This document shows, in pieces, positions 1 to 8,933 of a stretch of 42,706 bases of DNA. Each line of letters starts with the position of its first letter. Position 1 is the first letter of the stretch. This stretch comes from Falsiroseomonas sp. GTDB lineage: Bacteria; Pseudomonadota; Alphaproteobacteria; Acetobacterales; Acetobacteraceae. The stretch covers positions 1-42,706 of the forward strand of contig NZ_JAUYTS010000123.1 of NCBI RefSeq assembly GCF_030695085.1, in the 5' to 3' direction. A program made the position numbers and the translations under genes. The notes under the pieces were generated by a model, which saw only the letters and a program-made list of their open reading frames with translations, was not told where the DNA came from and searched no databases.

Positions 1-1
1 C

Positions 2-1231
2 GCCACCCTGGCCCAGGCCCGCGCCACTGAAGCCGGCTGCCGCGACAGCCGCGCCACCCTGGCGGCCGAGGCCGGGCGCATCGACCAGCGCCAGGCCGCG
101 ATTGGCCCGGAACGCGCCGAATGGGCACGCCGCAAGGCGGAAGCCGCCGGTCGCCGCCAGGACCTGGCCAGCCGCGCCGCCGCCGCCGCCGCCGAACGCG
201 ACGCCCTGGCCGAGGCGCCGGAGACCGCCGCGGCGCAACGCGCCACCGCCGGAAGGGCGCTGGCCGAGGCCGAGGCAGCGCATGCCGCCGCCGCCGCCGC
301 GCTGACCGCCGCCGAGACCGAGGACCGCGACTCGGCGCTCGCCCGCCGCAGCGCCGATGCCGCCTTCGCCCAGGCGCGGGAAGCACAGCTGCGCGCCGAG
401 GGTGCCGCCGGCCAGGCCGAGGCGGCGGCGCTGGCGGTGGAGGAACGCATCGTCGAACGGCTCGGCGAGGGCCACCCACCGCTGCCCGAGACTGAGGCGG
501 AACTGACCGACCAGACGGAAGAAAAAGCCCGCCGCAAGATGGAGCGGCTGACCCGCGAGCGGGAGGAGATGGGGCCGGTCAATCTGCGCGCCGAGGCGGA
601 GTTGAACGACCTCGACGCGACGCGCGCGCGGATCGAATCGGAGCGGCAGGAAGTGGCCACCGCCATCGCCAAGCTGCGCGGCGTCATCGGCCATCTGAAC
701 CGGGAGGGCCGCGAGCGGCTGCGCGTGGTCTTCGACAAGGTGGATACGGAATTCCGCGCCTTGTTCACCCGCCTGTTCGGTGGCGGCCGCGCGCATCTGG
801 CGCTCACCGGCTCCGACGACCCGCTGGAGGCGGGGCTGGAGATTTTCGCGGAGCCGCCGGGCAAGAAGCTGTCCTCGCTGAACCTGCTCTCGGGCGGCGA
901 ACAGGCGCTGACGGCGCTGTCCCTGGTGTTTGCCGTGTTCCGCTGCAACCCCGCCCCGGTCTGCGTGCTGGACGAGGTGGATGCACCGCTGGACGACGCC
1001 AATGTGGAACGGCTGTGCGACCTGCTGGAGGTGATGGCGGCCGGCGATGCCGAGGGGCCCGATGCGAAAGGCTTGGGTGGTACGCGTTTCCTGATCGTCA
1101 CCCACCATCCGCTGACCATGGCGCGGATGCACCGCCTGTATGGCGTGACCATGCAGGAACGCGGCGTCTCCCGCCTGCTGAGCGTGGATTTGCAGCGCGC
1201 GGTGGAGATGGTCGAGGGCGCGCCCGCCTGA
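2..1231 (+). CDS. smc: Chromosome segregation protein SMC, C-terminal part
   Basis: This is the 3' part of an SMC ATPase; the 5' end lies outside the window and the frame is open from base 2. SMC homodimers with ScpA/ScpB organise and segregate the chromosome. The first ~190 residues are Ala/Arg/Glu-rich heptad-like coiled coil (the arm returning from the hinge). The rest is the C-terminal ATPase lobe, with the ABC signature LLSGGE near base 888 and Walker B with the catalytic acid in CVLDEVDAPLD near base 961, followed by the D-loop and a switch histidine in VTHH. The fragment is 409 codons of a protein usually about 1150 residues long. The next gene starts 106 bp downstream. Identification is firm; only the N-terminal half is missing. 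Confidence 0.96.
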   Translation, partial: ATLAQARATEAGCRDSRATLAAEAGRIDQRQAAIGPERAEWARRKAEAAGRRQDLASRAAAAAAERDALAEAPETAAAQRATAGRALAEAEAAHAAAAAALTAAETEDRDSALARRSADAAFAQAREAQLRAEGAAGQAEAAALAVEERIVERLGEGHPPLPETEAELTDQTEEKARRKMERLTREREEMGPVNLRAEAELNDLDATRARIESERQEVATAIAKLRGVIGHLNREGRERLRVVFDKVDTEFRALFTRLFGGGRAHLALTGSDDPLEAGLEIFAEPPGKKLSSLNLLSGGEQALTALSLVFAVFRCNPAPVCVLDEVDAPLDDANVERLCDLLEVMAAGDAEGPDAKGLGGTRFLIVTHHPLTMARMHRLYGVTMQERGVSRLLSVDLQRAVEMVEGAPA

Positions 1232-1337
1232 GGCGAGGCGCTGTCTGGTGCGGTTAACGAAATCGTGATCATGTTGTCGCAGGATGGGCACCCGCCGCGA
1301 AAGATTCGCGCGCACCTCAACGCTCCCGAGGGTCCGC

Positions 1338-1817
1338 ATGCGACGTCGCGCCCTGGCTGCCCTTCCGATCGTCGCGGCGCTGGCCGGTGCCGAAGCCCGG
1401 GCGCAGCCTCGCCCCGTCCTTCGCGTTACCGGCCGCATTGACGGCGACGCGCGCGATTTCAGCCTGGCGGCGCTGGAAGCGCTGGGCATGGTGGATATGG
1501 CCACCCGCACCACCTGGACGGGGCCGGAGCTGCTGCAGTTCAGCGGCGTGCCGCTTGCCACCCTGCTGCGCGCCTGCGGCGCCACGGGCCAGTCGCTGCA
1601 CATTCATGCGCTGAACGATTATGCGGTGAACGTGCCGGTCGCGGATGCGCATGACAATGCGGCGCTGCTGGCGACCCGGCAAGGCGGGGCGCCGCTGCGC
1701 ATCCGGGACCGCGGCCCGATCTGGCTGATCTATCCCTGGAGCGCGCGGCCGGAACTTGATGCGCCGGTCTTCCGCGACCGGGCCATCTGGCAGATCCGGC
1801 AGATCGACGTGGCCTGA
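1338..1817 (+). CDS. Secreted molybdopterin-oxidoreductase-fold protein (sulfite oxidase-like domain)
   Basis: The 159-residue product has an N-terminal signal peptide (MRRRALAALPIVAALAGAEARAQ, cleavage after about residue 22) and one small domain resembling the oxidoreductase molybdopterin-binding fold. The hallmarks FSGVPLATLLRACG and ALNDYAVNVP are typical of short periplasmic members. The start at 1338 is preferred over the ATG at 1284 because a GAGGG sequence sits just upstream and the signal peptide begins there. The usual molybdenum-ligand cysteine appears to be absent: the segment before the GVPL motif reads TRTTWTGPELL, and the only cysteine is in LLRACG. Molybdenum binding is therefore doubtful. 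The next gene begins 10 bp downstream and is a membrane c-di-GMP enzyme, so the two are probably one operon. A sensory-partner role is inference. Confidence 0.8.
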   Translation: MRRRALAALPIVAALAGAEARAQPRPVLRVTGRIDGDARDFSLAALEALGMVDMATRTTWTGPELLQFSGVPLATLLRACGATGQSLHIHALNDYAVNVPVADAHDNAALLATRQGGAPLRIRDRGPIWLIYPWSARPELDAPVFRDRAIWQIRQIDVA

Positions 1818-1827
1818 GCGCCGCGCG

Positions 1828-4179
1828 ATGAAAATTCATGCTGGCGGGACGTGGCGGGCAAGGCTGGCGCGCCTCGCCCGCCGCCGTGCGACCTTCGCTC
1901 TCCTGCTGGGCGCGGGCGTGCTGTTCGTGCTGTCGATCGGCGCGTCCCTGCAGCAGGCGCGGGAACAATTCCGCCTCGAAGCCGGCAGCCAGCGCGTCTC
2001 CATCTGGTTCAGCACCCAGGCGCTGGTGGAACTGCACCGCTTCCGCACGGCGCTGCTGCGCTTCGATCGCGAGGAGCCGGGCTGGGACCGCGACCGGCTT
2101 TCGGAACGCTACGAGATTCTGCTGAGCCGCCTGCCGCTGCTGCAGGATGCGGAGGAAGCGCGAACCCATTCCATCCAGGATCGCCGCGACATTATCGTCG
2201 GGCTGCAGGCGGCGCTGGAGCAGGTGGAGCCGGATATCCTCGGCATGTCACCTGGCGATATCGCCCTGCGGGCCCGTATCGAGGCGGTGGCGGATGAGGC
2301 GGACCTGCTGCTGACCGGCCTGAACCTGGCGCTGCACACGGAACGGCGCCTGGCGGTGGAGGAGGCACGGGCCAGCGCGCGCCGCCTCGGGGTGTTCTTC
2401 GTGGTCAGCCTGGCCGGGCTGCTGCTGGGTGCGCTGCTGCTGCTGCTGCTGATCGCGCGCAGCGCCCGCCGGGCGGCGGAGGCGGAACGAACCTTGCGCG
2501 TGCTGGTGGATTCGCTGCCCATCGGCATCGCCGCCTTCGACCCGGAAGGCCGGCTGGTGCTGATGAACGAGACCGGCCTGGCCCTGGCCCGGCTGAACCG
2601 GGAGGAGGATGCGCTGGGCCGGCGGGCCAGCGAAATCGGCGGCAACCCCGCGGCGGATGCCGATGTGGCGCGGGTGGTGGCGCAGCGGGTTGCCCTGCCG
2701 CCCCGGGAAAGCCGCCTGATCCATCGCGACGGCACCGAGCGCACCCTGCTGGTGTCCTCCGCGCCGGTTTTCGGCGCCGGCGGCAATCTGGTGCGTGTGG
2801 TGCGCGTGGCGCTGGATGTCACGGAACAGCGCGAGGCCGACCGCCGCATCCGCCACCTGGCGGAGCATGACGCACTGACCGACCTGCCGAACCGCCTGTT
2901 GTTCGGCACCCGGTTGAAGGCGCAGCTCGGCCATGCGGCGGAGGGGCGGATGGTGGCGGTGCATTGCATCGACCTCGACCACTTCAAGGAAGTGAATGAC
3001 AGCCTGGGCCACCCGGTGGGCGACCAGCTGCTGCTCGCCGCCTCCGCGCGCATGCGGGCGGCGATGCGCCAGGGCGACCTGCTGGCGCGGCTCGGCGGTG
3101 ACGAATTCGCCGTGATCCAGCCGGGCCTCGCCAACGGGTCCGAGGCGCGGCTGCTGGCGGAACGGCTGGTGGCGGTGCTCGGCCAGCCCTACCGGCTGCA
3201 GGGCTACACGCTGCGCGCCGGGGCCAGCATCGGCACCGCGATCGCGCCGCAGCACGGCGTGACGGTGGAAAGCCTTCTCAGCCGCGCCGACATCGCGCTG
3301 TACCGCGCCAAGGCGGCGGGCCGCGGCCGCGCCACGGTCTTCAGCATGGAACAGGAAGAAGGCCTGCGGGAGCGCCGGCAGATGGAGGAGGATCTGCGCC
3401 AGGCCCTGGCGCTGGGCCAGCTCTCGCTGGTGTTCCAGCCGAAATTCGTCCTTGCCACCGGGCTGATGAAGGGCTGCGAGGCGCTGCTGCGCTGGAACCA
3501 TCCGGAGCGGGGCCTGATTTCCCCTGGCTTGTTCATCCCGGTGGCGGAGGAAACAGGGCTGATCCACCCGATCACCCAGCTCGTGCTCGACCTGGCCTGC
3601 CGCCAGGCCATGGCGTGGCGGGCGCAGGGGTTGGAGGTGCCGGTGGCGGTGAACCTCTCGGCTGGGCATTTCGGCGCCGAGCAGGGCGTGCGGCTGGTGC
3701 AGCAGGCGCTGTCGGCCACCGGCTGCGACCCGGCGCTGCTGGAGGTGGAGGTGACGGAAGGCGTCTTCCTGCGCAGCGCGGAGGCGGCGACCCGCAGCTT
3801 CCAGGCCTTGCGGACGATGGGTGTGCGGGTGGCGCTGGATGATTTCGGCACCGGCTATTCCTCGCTCGGCTACCTCCAGCACCTGCCCTTCGATGTCATC
3901 AAGGTGGACCGCACCTTCATCGCGGGGCTGGAGCAGCAGGCGCGCAGCGCCCCTGGCGCCGGGCGGCGTATCGTCGATGCCATCCTGCGGCTGGCGCATG
4001 GCCTGGGTGCGGAGGTGGTAGCCGAGGGCGTGGAGACGCAGGGCCAGCTGGCCGTGCTGCGTGAACTGGGCTGCGACCATGTGCAGGGCTTCCTGCTCGG
4101 CCGGCCGGTTGCGGCCGAAACCCTGGCGGTGCTGGCGCGCCAACCGCCGGACCCGATGCTGGGCCGCAGCGCCGCTTGA
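1828..4179 (+). CDS. Membrane PAS-GGDEF-EAL protein (c-di-GMP synthesis/hydrolysis)
   Basis: This 783-residue inner-membrane signalling protein makes and/or degrades cyclic di-GMP. In order: a transmembrane helix near residues 22-42; a helical, probably periplasmic sensor segment of about 150 residues; a second helix near 187-211 (LLLGALLLLLLIA); a PAS domain near 220-340; a GGDEF domain; and an EAL domain. The GGDEF active site (423-427) is intact and is preceded at the correct spacing by an inhibitory-site RxxD (RQGD). The EAL domain keeps EALLRW (551-556) and DDFGTGYSSL (from 671), so both catalytic activities are possible. The start at 1828 is chosen because it follows the upstream stop by 10 bp; earlier ATGs would overlap that gene. 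The upstream secreted molybdopterin-fold protein may supply the periplasmic signal (inference). Confidence 0.95.
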   Translation: MKIHAGGTWRARLARLARRRATFALLLGAGVLFVLSIGASLQQAREQFRLEAGSQRVSIWFSTQALVELHRFRTALLRFDREEPGWDRDRLSERYEILLSRLPLLQDAEEARTHSIQDRRDIIVGLQAALEQVEPDILGMSPGDIALRARIEAVADEADLLLTGLNLALHTERRLAVEEARASARRLGVFFVVSLAGLLLGALLLLLLIARSARRAAEAERTLRVLVDSLPIGIAAFDPEGRLVLMNETGLALARLNREEDALGRRASEIGGNPAADADVARVVAQRVALPPRESRLIHRDGTERTLLVSSAPVFGAGGNLVRVVRVALDVTEQREADRRIRHLAEHDALTDLPNRLLFGTRLKAQLGHAAEGRMVAVHCIDLDHFKEVNDSLGHPVGDQLLLAASARMRAAMRQGDLLARLGGDEFAVIQPGLANGSEARLLAERLVAVLGQPYRLQGYTLRAGASIGTAIAPQHGVTVESLLSRADIALYRAKAAGRGRATVFSMEQEEGLRERRQMEEDLRQALALGQLSLVFQPKFVLATGLMKGCEALLRWNHPERGLISPGLFIPVAEETGLIHPITQLVLDLACRQAMAWRAQGLEVPVAVNLSAGHFGAEQGVRLVQQALSATGCDPALLEVEVTEGVFLRSAEAATRSFQALRTMGVRVALDDFGTGYSSLGYLQHLPFDVIKVDRTFIAGLEQQARSAPGAGRRIVDAILRLAHGLGAEVVAEGVETQGQLAVLRELGCDHVQGFLLGRPVAAETLAVLARQPPDPMLGRSAA

Positions 4180-4249
4180 CCCGGCCGGCCGCCGCCCGCG
4201 ACAGTGCGCGAAGGCGGGCCAACCGCCAGTGCATGGGGGAAACCAATTC

Positions 4250-5236
4250 ATGACGAAATGTCTGACGACACGTCGCGTCCTGCTCGGCGCCGCGCTGGCG
4301 CTGCCCGCTTTGTCCGGCGCCCGGGCGCAGGAAGCCTGGCCGGAACGCCCGGTCCGCATGGTGGTGCCCTTCCCGCCGGGCCAGGCGGCCGATTTGTTCG
4401 CCCGTGTCATGGCGGAGGAACTCTCGAAGCGCTGGCCGCAGCGCGTGGTGGTGGAAAACCGCGCCGGCGGCGCCGGGGCCATCGGCATGGATGCCGTGGC
4501 GCGCGCCACGCCGGATGGCTACACGCTGGGCATCGGCACCTCGGGCACGCTGGGGGTCAATCCGTCCGTCATGTCGCGGCTGCCCTATGACGCGGAGAAG
4601 GATTTCGCCGCGATCACCAACATTTTCACCCTGCCGCTCGTCTTCGTCGCGCATCCAAGCTTCGAGGCGAATGACATGGCAGGCCTGGTGGCGCTGGCGA
4701 AGGCGCAGCCGGGGATGGTGCAATACGCCTCCGCCGGGCCGGGCACGGCGCAGCACATGACGGCGGAGATGCTGGCGCACCGGCTGGGCCTGCGGATGCA
4801 GCATGTGCCCTATCGCGGCAGCGGCCCGGCCATGGCGGATCTGCTGGGCGGCAACGTCAAGGTGATGGTGGACAGCCTGGCCTCCGCCCTGCCGCATGTG
4901 CAGGCCGGGCGGATCAAGGCGCTGGGCGTCACCGGCAGCAGCCGCGCGCCGCAGATGCCGGAGGTGCCGACGGTGGCCGAGACCGTCTCGCCGGGTTTCC
5001 AGGCACTCGGCTGGTCCGGCATCGTCGCCCCGGCCGGGACGCCGGCGGCGATCATCCGCAAGGTCAACGCCGATGCGGTGGCGATCCTGCGCGACCCGGC
5101 GATCGCCGCGCGCATGGTCCAGCTCGGCGGCTTCCCGGACCCCGGCACGCCGGAGGAATACGGCGCCTTCATCCGGGCGGAGATCGCCAAGTGGCGGGAA
5201 GTGGCGCGGGCGGCGAATGTGCGGCTGGATGGCTGA
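4250..5236 (+). CDS. Bug/TctC-family tripartite tricarboxylate transporter substrate-binding protein
   Basis: This is a 328-residue periplasmic solute-binding protein. It has a signal peptide with paired arginines (TTRRVLLGAALALPALSGARAQ) followed by the typical Bug sequence: WPERPVRMVVPFPPG, VVVENRAGGAGAIG, HVPYRGSGPAMADLLGG and a late PEVPTVAE motif. Family members bind carboxylates such as citrate, glutarate or nicotinate in a Venus-flytrap cleft and deliver them to TctAB membrane proteins. No TctA/TctB gene is nearby, so this is one of the orphan members that are numerous in this group of bacteria. The start at 4250 has a GGGGGAAACC sequence upstream; the longer open frame overlaps the preceding gene and is not credible. 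The substrate cannot be predicted. Confidence 0.93.
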   Translation: MTKCLTTRRVLLGAALALPALSGARAQEAWPERPVRMVVPFPPGQAADLFARVMAEELSKRWPQRVVVENRAGGAGAIGMDAVARATPDGYTLGIGTSGTLGVNPSVMSRLPYDAEKDFAAITNIFTLPLVFVAHPSFEANDMAGLVALAKAQPGMVQYASAGPGTAQHMTAEMLAHRLGLRMQHVPYRGSGPAMADLLGGNVKVMVDSLASALPHVQAGRIKALGVTGSSRAPQMPEVPTVAETVSPGFQALGWSGIVAPAGTPAAIIRKVNADAVAILRDPAIAARMVQLGGFPDPGTPEEYGAFIRAEIAKWREVARAANVRLDG

Positions 5237-5268
5237 AGCCATCGCTTAGCGGCGCGGCACAGGCCGCG

Positions 5269-5304
5269 GCGGCCATCCGGCCGCTCGCCCGCCTCCAGCG
5301 GGCG
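5269..5304. repeat. Two adjacent extragenic hairpins
   Basis: Between two plus-strand genes lie two consecutive perfect hairpins: GCGGCC-ATCC-GGCCGC (5269-5284) and CGCCCGC-CTCCA-GCGGGCG (5286-5304). No U-tract follows, so this is either a weak terminator or a repetitive extragenic palindrome. The first hairpin resembles the GGCC-4-GGCC hairpins of the larger palindromic elements at 23530 and 41047. Confidence 0.55.
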
Positions 5305-5405
5305 CAGGTCGCGCCATTCTGTCGCGAACAGGGCTGATGGACTGGCGCGGCAAGTTCACCGCCGCGCCGGTTGACGGCAGCGGCCGGCGGGCGCGTGTTG
5401 GCTGC

Positions 5406-7298
5406 ATGCGTCTGTTCCGATTCTTCGAGACCGCCGTCGACCCCGTCGCCCCGCCGGGCCGTCCTGCCGCAAGGTGGCTGGGCCGGCCGGTGCCGGAGAC
5501 CCCGCCGCCTGCCAATCTGGTCGGCTTCTACTGGCATTTCGCCCGCCAGGCGCGGGCCCTGTTCGGGCTGCTATTCGCCACCGGGCTGACCGTCGCGCTG
5601 CTCGACCTGCTGATCCCGATCTTCATCGGCCGGGTGGTGGGGCTGCTGGAGGCGCATGGACCGGCGCTGATCTGGGAAGATGCGGGCTGGACCCTGGCCG
5701 GCATGGCGGCGGTGCTGCTGCTGGCCCGGCCGGCGGCCATCCTGTGCCAGAACCTGGTGACGCAGCAGGCGATCATCCCGGCCGTCACCTCCATGATCCG
5801 CTGGCAGAGCCATTGGCAGGTGATCCGCCAGGGCTGGGCTTTCTTCCAGGAGGATTTTGCGGGGCGTATCGCCAACCGGGTGATGCAGGCCGGCCCGGCG
5901 CTGCGGGAAAGCGTGGTGCAGTCGGTGAATGCCGTCTGGTACATCCTGGTCTACGGCACCGGGGCGGTGCTGGTGCTTTCGGCCACTGACTGGCGCCTCG
6001 CCATCCCGATCCTGGTCTGGTTCGCATTGTATGCCACGCTGCTGCGGCTGATCGTGCCGCGGATGCGCGACCGCGCCCGCAAGGCCAGCGAGGCGCGCAG
6101 CCTGCTGACCGGCCGTGTGGTGGACAGCTACACCAACATCGTCACCGTCAAGCTGTTCGCCCGGGCCGAGCAGGAGGATGCCTGGGTGCGGGAGGGGGTG
6201 GAACAGCTCAACCGCGACTTTGCGAGGCAGACGCGGCTGGTGACGCTGAACGGCTTCCTGCTGTCCACGCTGAATGCCTGCATGCTGACCTCCACCGCCG
6301 GGCTTTCGATCTGGCTGTGGTCGCAGGGCGAGATCCCGCTGGCGGTGGTGGCTTCCGCTTTGCCGATGGCCTGGCAGATCGCCAACATCTCCGGCTGGGT
6401 GGCCTTCAACGTGGCGGGCATCTTCGAGAATATCGGCGTGGTGCAGGAAGCCATGGGCAGCATCGCGGTGCCGCGCACGGCGCCGGATGCGCCGGATGCG
6501 CGCACGCTGGTGGTGCCGCAAGGCGCCATCCGGTTCGAGGATGTGCGCTTCGGCTATGGCCGCGTCGGGGCACCCGGTTTGCCCTCGCGCGGTGCCGTGT
6601 TGCATGATTTCAACCTGGACATCGCGCCGGGGGAACGCGTCGGGCTGGTTGGCCATTCGGGGGCGGGCAAAACCACGGCCATCAACCTGCTGCTGCGCTT
6701 TTTCACCCCGGAAGGCGGGCGCATCCTGGTGGATGGCCAGGACATCGCCGGGGTCACCCAGGAAAGCCTGCGGACCTCGATCGGCGTGGTGACGCAGGAC
6801 ACGGCGCTGCTGCACCGCTCGATTCTGGAGAACATCCGCTATGGCCGGCCCGATGCCAGTCCGGCGGAGGTGGTGGAGGCGGCGAAGCGGGCGGAGGCGC
6901 ATGATTTCATCATGGCGCTGTCCGATTGGCGCGGCCGCACGGGGTACGACGCGCATGTGGGCGAACGCGGGGTGAAGCTCTCGGGCGGCCAGCGCCAGCG
7001 CGTGGCGATCGCCCGCGTGCTGCTAAAGGACGCGCCCATCCTGCTGCTGGATGAGGCGACGAGTGCGCTCGACTCGGAGGTGGAGGCGGCGATCCAGGCC
7101 AGCCTGGAACGGCTGATGGCCGGCAAGACCGTGATCGCCGTGGCGCACCGCCTGTCCACCCTGGCGCGGATGGACCGGCTGGTGGTGCTGCATGAGGGGG
7201 GCGTGGCCGAACAGGGCAGCCACGCCCAGTTGCTGGCCGCCGGCGGGGTCTATGCGCGGCTCTGGCAGCGGCAATCGGGGGGATTCATTGGTGAATGA
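5406..7298 (+). CDS. ABC transporter, fused permease and ATP-binding protein
   Basis: This 630-residue half-transporter of the exporter type fuses a six-helix membrane domain (about residues 40-340) to an ATPase domain. Walker A is GHSGAGKT (416-423), the signature is LSGGQ (525-529), and Walker B/D-loop LLLDEATSALD follows near 545. Such proteins dimerise in the inner membrane and export lipids, peptides or drugs; the substrate here is unknown. Two starts are possible. 5406 (MRLFRFFETAVDP) is preferred because FRFFE...DP is a common start of this group, while the ATG at 5337 would add 23 low-complexity residues. It stands alone, about 170 bp after the preceding binding-protein gene and before the ATP synthase operon. 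Confidence 0.92.
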   Translation: MRLFRFFETAVDPVAPPGRPAARWLGRPVPETPPPANLVGFYWHFARQARALFGLLFATGLTVALLDLLIPIFIGRVVGLLEAHGPALIWEDAGWTLAGMAAVLLLARPAAILCQNLVTQQAIIPAVTSMIRWQSHWQVIRQGWAFFQEDFAGRIANRVMQAGPALRESVVQSVNAVWYILVYGTGAVLVLSATDWRLAIPILVWFALYATLLRLIVPRMRDRARKASEARSLLTGRVVDSYTNIVTVKLFARAEQEDAWVREGVEQLNRDFARQTRLVTLNGFLLSTLNACMLTSTAGLSIWLWSQGEIPLAVVASALPMAWQIANISGWVAFNVAGIFENIGVVQEAMGSIAVPRTAPDAPDARTLVVPQGAIRFEDVRFGYGRVGAPGLPSRGAVLHDFNLDIAPGERVGLVGHSGAGKTTAINLLLRFFTPEGGRILVDGQDIAGVTQESLRTSIGVVTQDTALLHRSILENIRYGRPDASPAEVVEAAKRAEAHDFIMALSDWRGRTGYDAHVGERGVKLSGGQRQRVAIARVLLKDAPILLLDEATSALDSEVEAAIQASLERLMAGKTVIAVAHRLSTLARMDRLVVLHEGGVAEQGSHAQLLAAGGVYARLWQRQSGGFIGE

Positions 7299-7345
7299 GG
7301 CCGCGCCAGCTTTCGTGCTAACCATGTTGCAGCGCGTTCATCACC

Positions 7346-7374
7346 TTGACACTCCTGCCCCTAAGCCGTAGGAG
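7346..7374 (+). promoter_or_regulatory. Candidate promoter of the F0 ATP synthase operon
   Basis: A perfect -35 hexamer TTGACA (7346-7351) is followed after 17 bp by TAGGAG (7369-7374), a weak -10. It lies 44 bp upstream of the first gene of the operon. The -35 and spacing are convincing; the -10 is not strong. Confidence 0.45.
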
Positions 7375-7417
7375 CGGGCCGCCTTCCGGGCGGGGCGACC
7401 GCGGGGGAGAGCGACGG

Positions 7418-7717
7418 GTGGCGGAAGACGACGGCTTCGAGCAAAGGCTCCGGCAGGCCCGGGCAAGGCAGGGTATGGACCCCAAGCCGAGCCCGATCGG
7501 TCCCTTGTCGGGCAGTAGCGCGAGTGTCGGTTTCCGTGCCGGTGTCGAAGTGGTTTCGGCGCTGGTCGTGGGCGTGGCCCTTGGCTGGTACCTGGATCGC
7601 TGGCTTGGCACCTGGCCGTGGCTTTTCCTGCTGTTCTTCGTGTTCGGCAGCGTTGCTGGCGTTTTGAACGTGTTTCGTCTGTTCAGCCCGCGGCGCGGTG
7701 CCGGGAAGCAGGATTAG
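7418..7717 (+). CDS. atpI: AtpI/AtpZ-like ATP synthase assembly protein
   Basis: This 99-residue membrane protein is the first gene of the F0 operon. The N-terminal third is soluble and charged (EDDGFEQRLRQARARQG); two transmembrane helices follow (VSALVVGVALGWYLDRWLG and LFLLFFVFGSVAGVLNVFRL). AtpI proteins help assemble the c-ring and have been linked to Mg2+ or Ca2+ handling. The GTG start at 7418 is chosen because a GGGGGAGAG ribosome-binding sequence lies a few bases upstream; the upstream TTG at 7346 is part of the likely promoter. atpB follows after 58 bp. Confidence 0.88.
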   Translation: MAEDDGFEQRLRQARARQGMDPKPSPIGPLSGSSASVGFRAGVEVVSALVVGVALGWYLDRWLGTWPWLFLLFFVFGSVAGVLNVFRLFSPRRGAGKQD

Positions 7718-7775
7718 AGGCTGCCGCATCGCGGCACATGAGGTTCCCCGTGCGTAGGGGGACGGGAGATTGCGA

Positions 7776-8531
7776 GTGGCCGCCGAATCCGGATCGATCG
7801 ACGCGCTGAGCCAGTTTCAGCTGACCCCCGTCTTCGGGCCGATCGGCGCCGCTGTCGGGTTTTCGCAGTCCAACGCGCATATGCTGCTGGCCGCCGGCCT
7901 GATCACGGCGCTGATCATGTTCGGCATGGCCGCCCGTGCGGTGGTGCCGGGGCGCCTGCAGTCGCTGGCCGAAGCCTCCTACGAATTCGTCTATGGCATC
8001 GTGGACAGCCAGGTGGGGCATGGCGGCAAGCGCTTCTTCCCCTTCGTCTTCACGCTGTTCATGTTCGTGCTGTTCGGCAACATGCTGGGCCTGTTCCCCT
8101 ACGCCTTCACCTATACCAGCCATCTCGCGGTGACCTTCGGCCTGGCGCTGATCGTTTTCGTGGTGATCACCGCGGTGGCGCTGGCGCTGCATGGCCGGAA
8201 GTTCTTCGGCTACTTTTTCCCCGAGGGTGCGCCGCTGTGGCTGGCGCCGATCATCGTGCCGGTCGAGGTGGTGTCCTACCTCTCGCGCCCGGTGAGCCTC
8301 TCGGTCCGTCTGTTCGCCAACATGGTCGCCGGCCACGTGCTGCTGAAGGTGTTCGCCACCTTCGTGGTCATGCTCGGGGCGCTCGGCGCGGTGGGGCCCT
8401 TCGTGGCCACGCTGCCGCTGGCGGTGAACGTGCTGCTGATCGGGTTCGAGATCCTGGTGGCCTTCCTCCAGGCCTATGTCTTCGCGATCCTGACCAGCAT
8501 CTACCTCCACGACGCGGTGCACCTGCACTGA
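7776..8531 (+). CDS. atpB: ATP synthase F0 subunit a
   Basis: Subunit a (251 residues) forms the proton half-channels against the c-ring. The protein is almost entirely hydrophobic and carries the conserved helix [12 protein letters not shown] with the essential arginine at residue 178, and the C-terminal helix ending in [12 protein letters not shown]. The GTG start at 7776 is preferred: GGGAG at 7764-7768 is 7 nt away, a better distance than for the TTG at 7770. It sits second in the operon atpI-B-E-F'-F. The F1 genes are absent, as expected for alphaproteobacteria, where F0 and F1 form separate operons. Confidence 0.97.
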   Translation: MAAESGSIDALSQFQLTPVFGPIGAAVGFSQSNAHMLLAAGLITALIMFGMAARAVVPGRLQSLAEASYEFVYGIVDSQVGHGGKRFFPFVFTLFMFVLFGNMLGLFPYAFTYTSHLAVTFGLALIVFVVITAVALALHGRKFFGYFFPEGAPLWLAPIIVPVEVVSYLSRPVSLSVRLFANMVAGHVLLKVFATFVVMLGALGAVGPFVATLPLAVNVLLIGFEILVAFLQAYVFAILTSIYLHDAVHLH

Positions 8532-8613
8532 GCCCAGCCGGCCCAGAAGCGGGCGCATCGCGCGCCGGACCCTGAGACCCAACCCTTTTAAGACATCGAA
8601 AAGGATCACTTTC

Positions 8614-8841
8614 ATGGAAATCGTGCTTGCTGCGAAGGCGATCGGTGCCGGCATCGCTGTCCTCGCCCTGTTCGGCGTGGGCCTGGCGCTCGGCAACATC
8701 TTCTCCACGCTGATCGCCTCCGTGGCCCGCAACCCGGCGGCGCGCGACGTGGTGTTCCCGATCGGCATCCTGGGCTTCGCCCTGACGGAAGCCGTGGCGC
8801 TGTTCGCACTGCTGATCGCCTTCCTGATCCTGTTCGCCTAA
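8614..8841 (+). CDS. atpE: ATP synthase F0 subunit c
   Basis: Subunit c (75 residues) is a helical hairpin that oligomerises into the rotor ring. The polar loop RNP is at residues 39-41 and the ion-binding carboxylate is Glu59 in [11 protein letters not shown]. The residue after Glu59 is alanine and no additional Na+-ligand pattern (such as E-S/T) is visible, which indicates proton rather than sodium coupling. An 82-bp gap separates it from atpB, with GAAAAGGATC as the ribosome-binding region before the ATG. Length and sequence are typical of the family. Confidence 0.98.
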   Translation: MEIVLAAKAIGAGIAVLALFGVGLALGNIFSTLIASVARNPAARDVVFPIGILGFALTEAVALFALLIAFLILFA

Positions 8842-8933
8842 ATCCCGTGCCGGCACCTGCCGGCCGGGTTCTGCGATAGGGCGCGCCGCCCAAGGGGGGT
8901 TGGCGCGCATCAGGGACGTTGACGGGGAACACC

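Noticed and set aside
2248..4509. A 753-codon minus-strand frame over the GGDEF-EAL gene
   Set aside because: It overlaps the clear c-di-GMP gene and part of the Bug gene, and the product shows only shadow composition.
8614..8841. Sodium-specific ATP synthase c subunit
   Set aside because: The residue after the conserved glutamate is alanine and the other Na+ ligands are not visible, so proton coupling is more likely.
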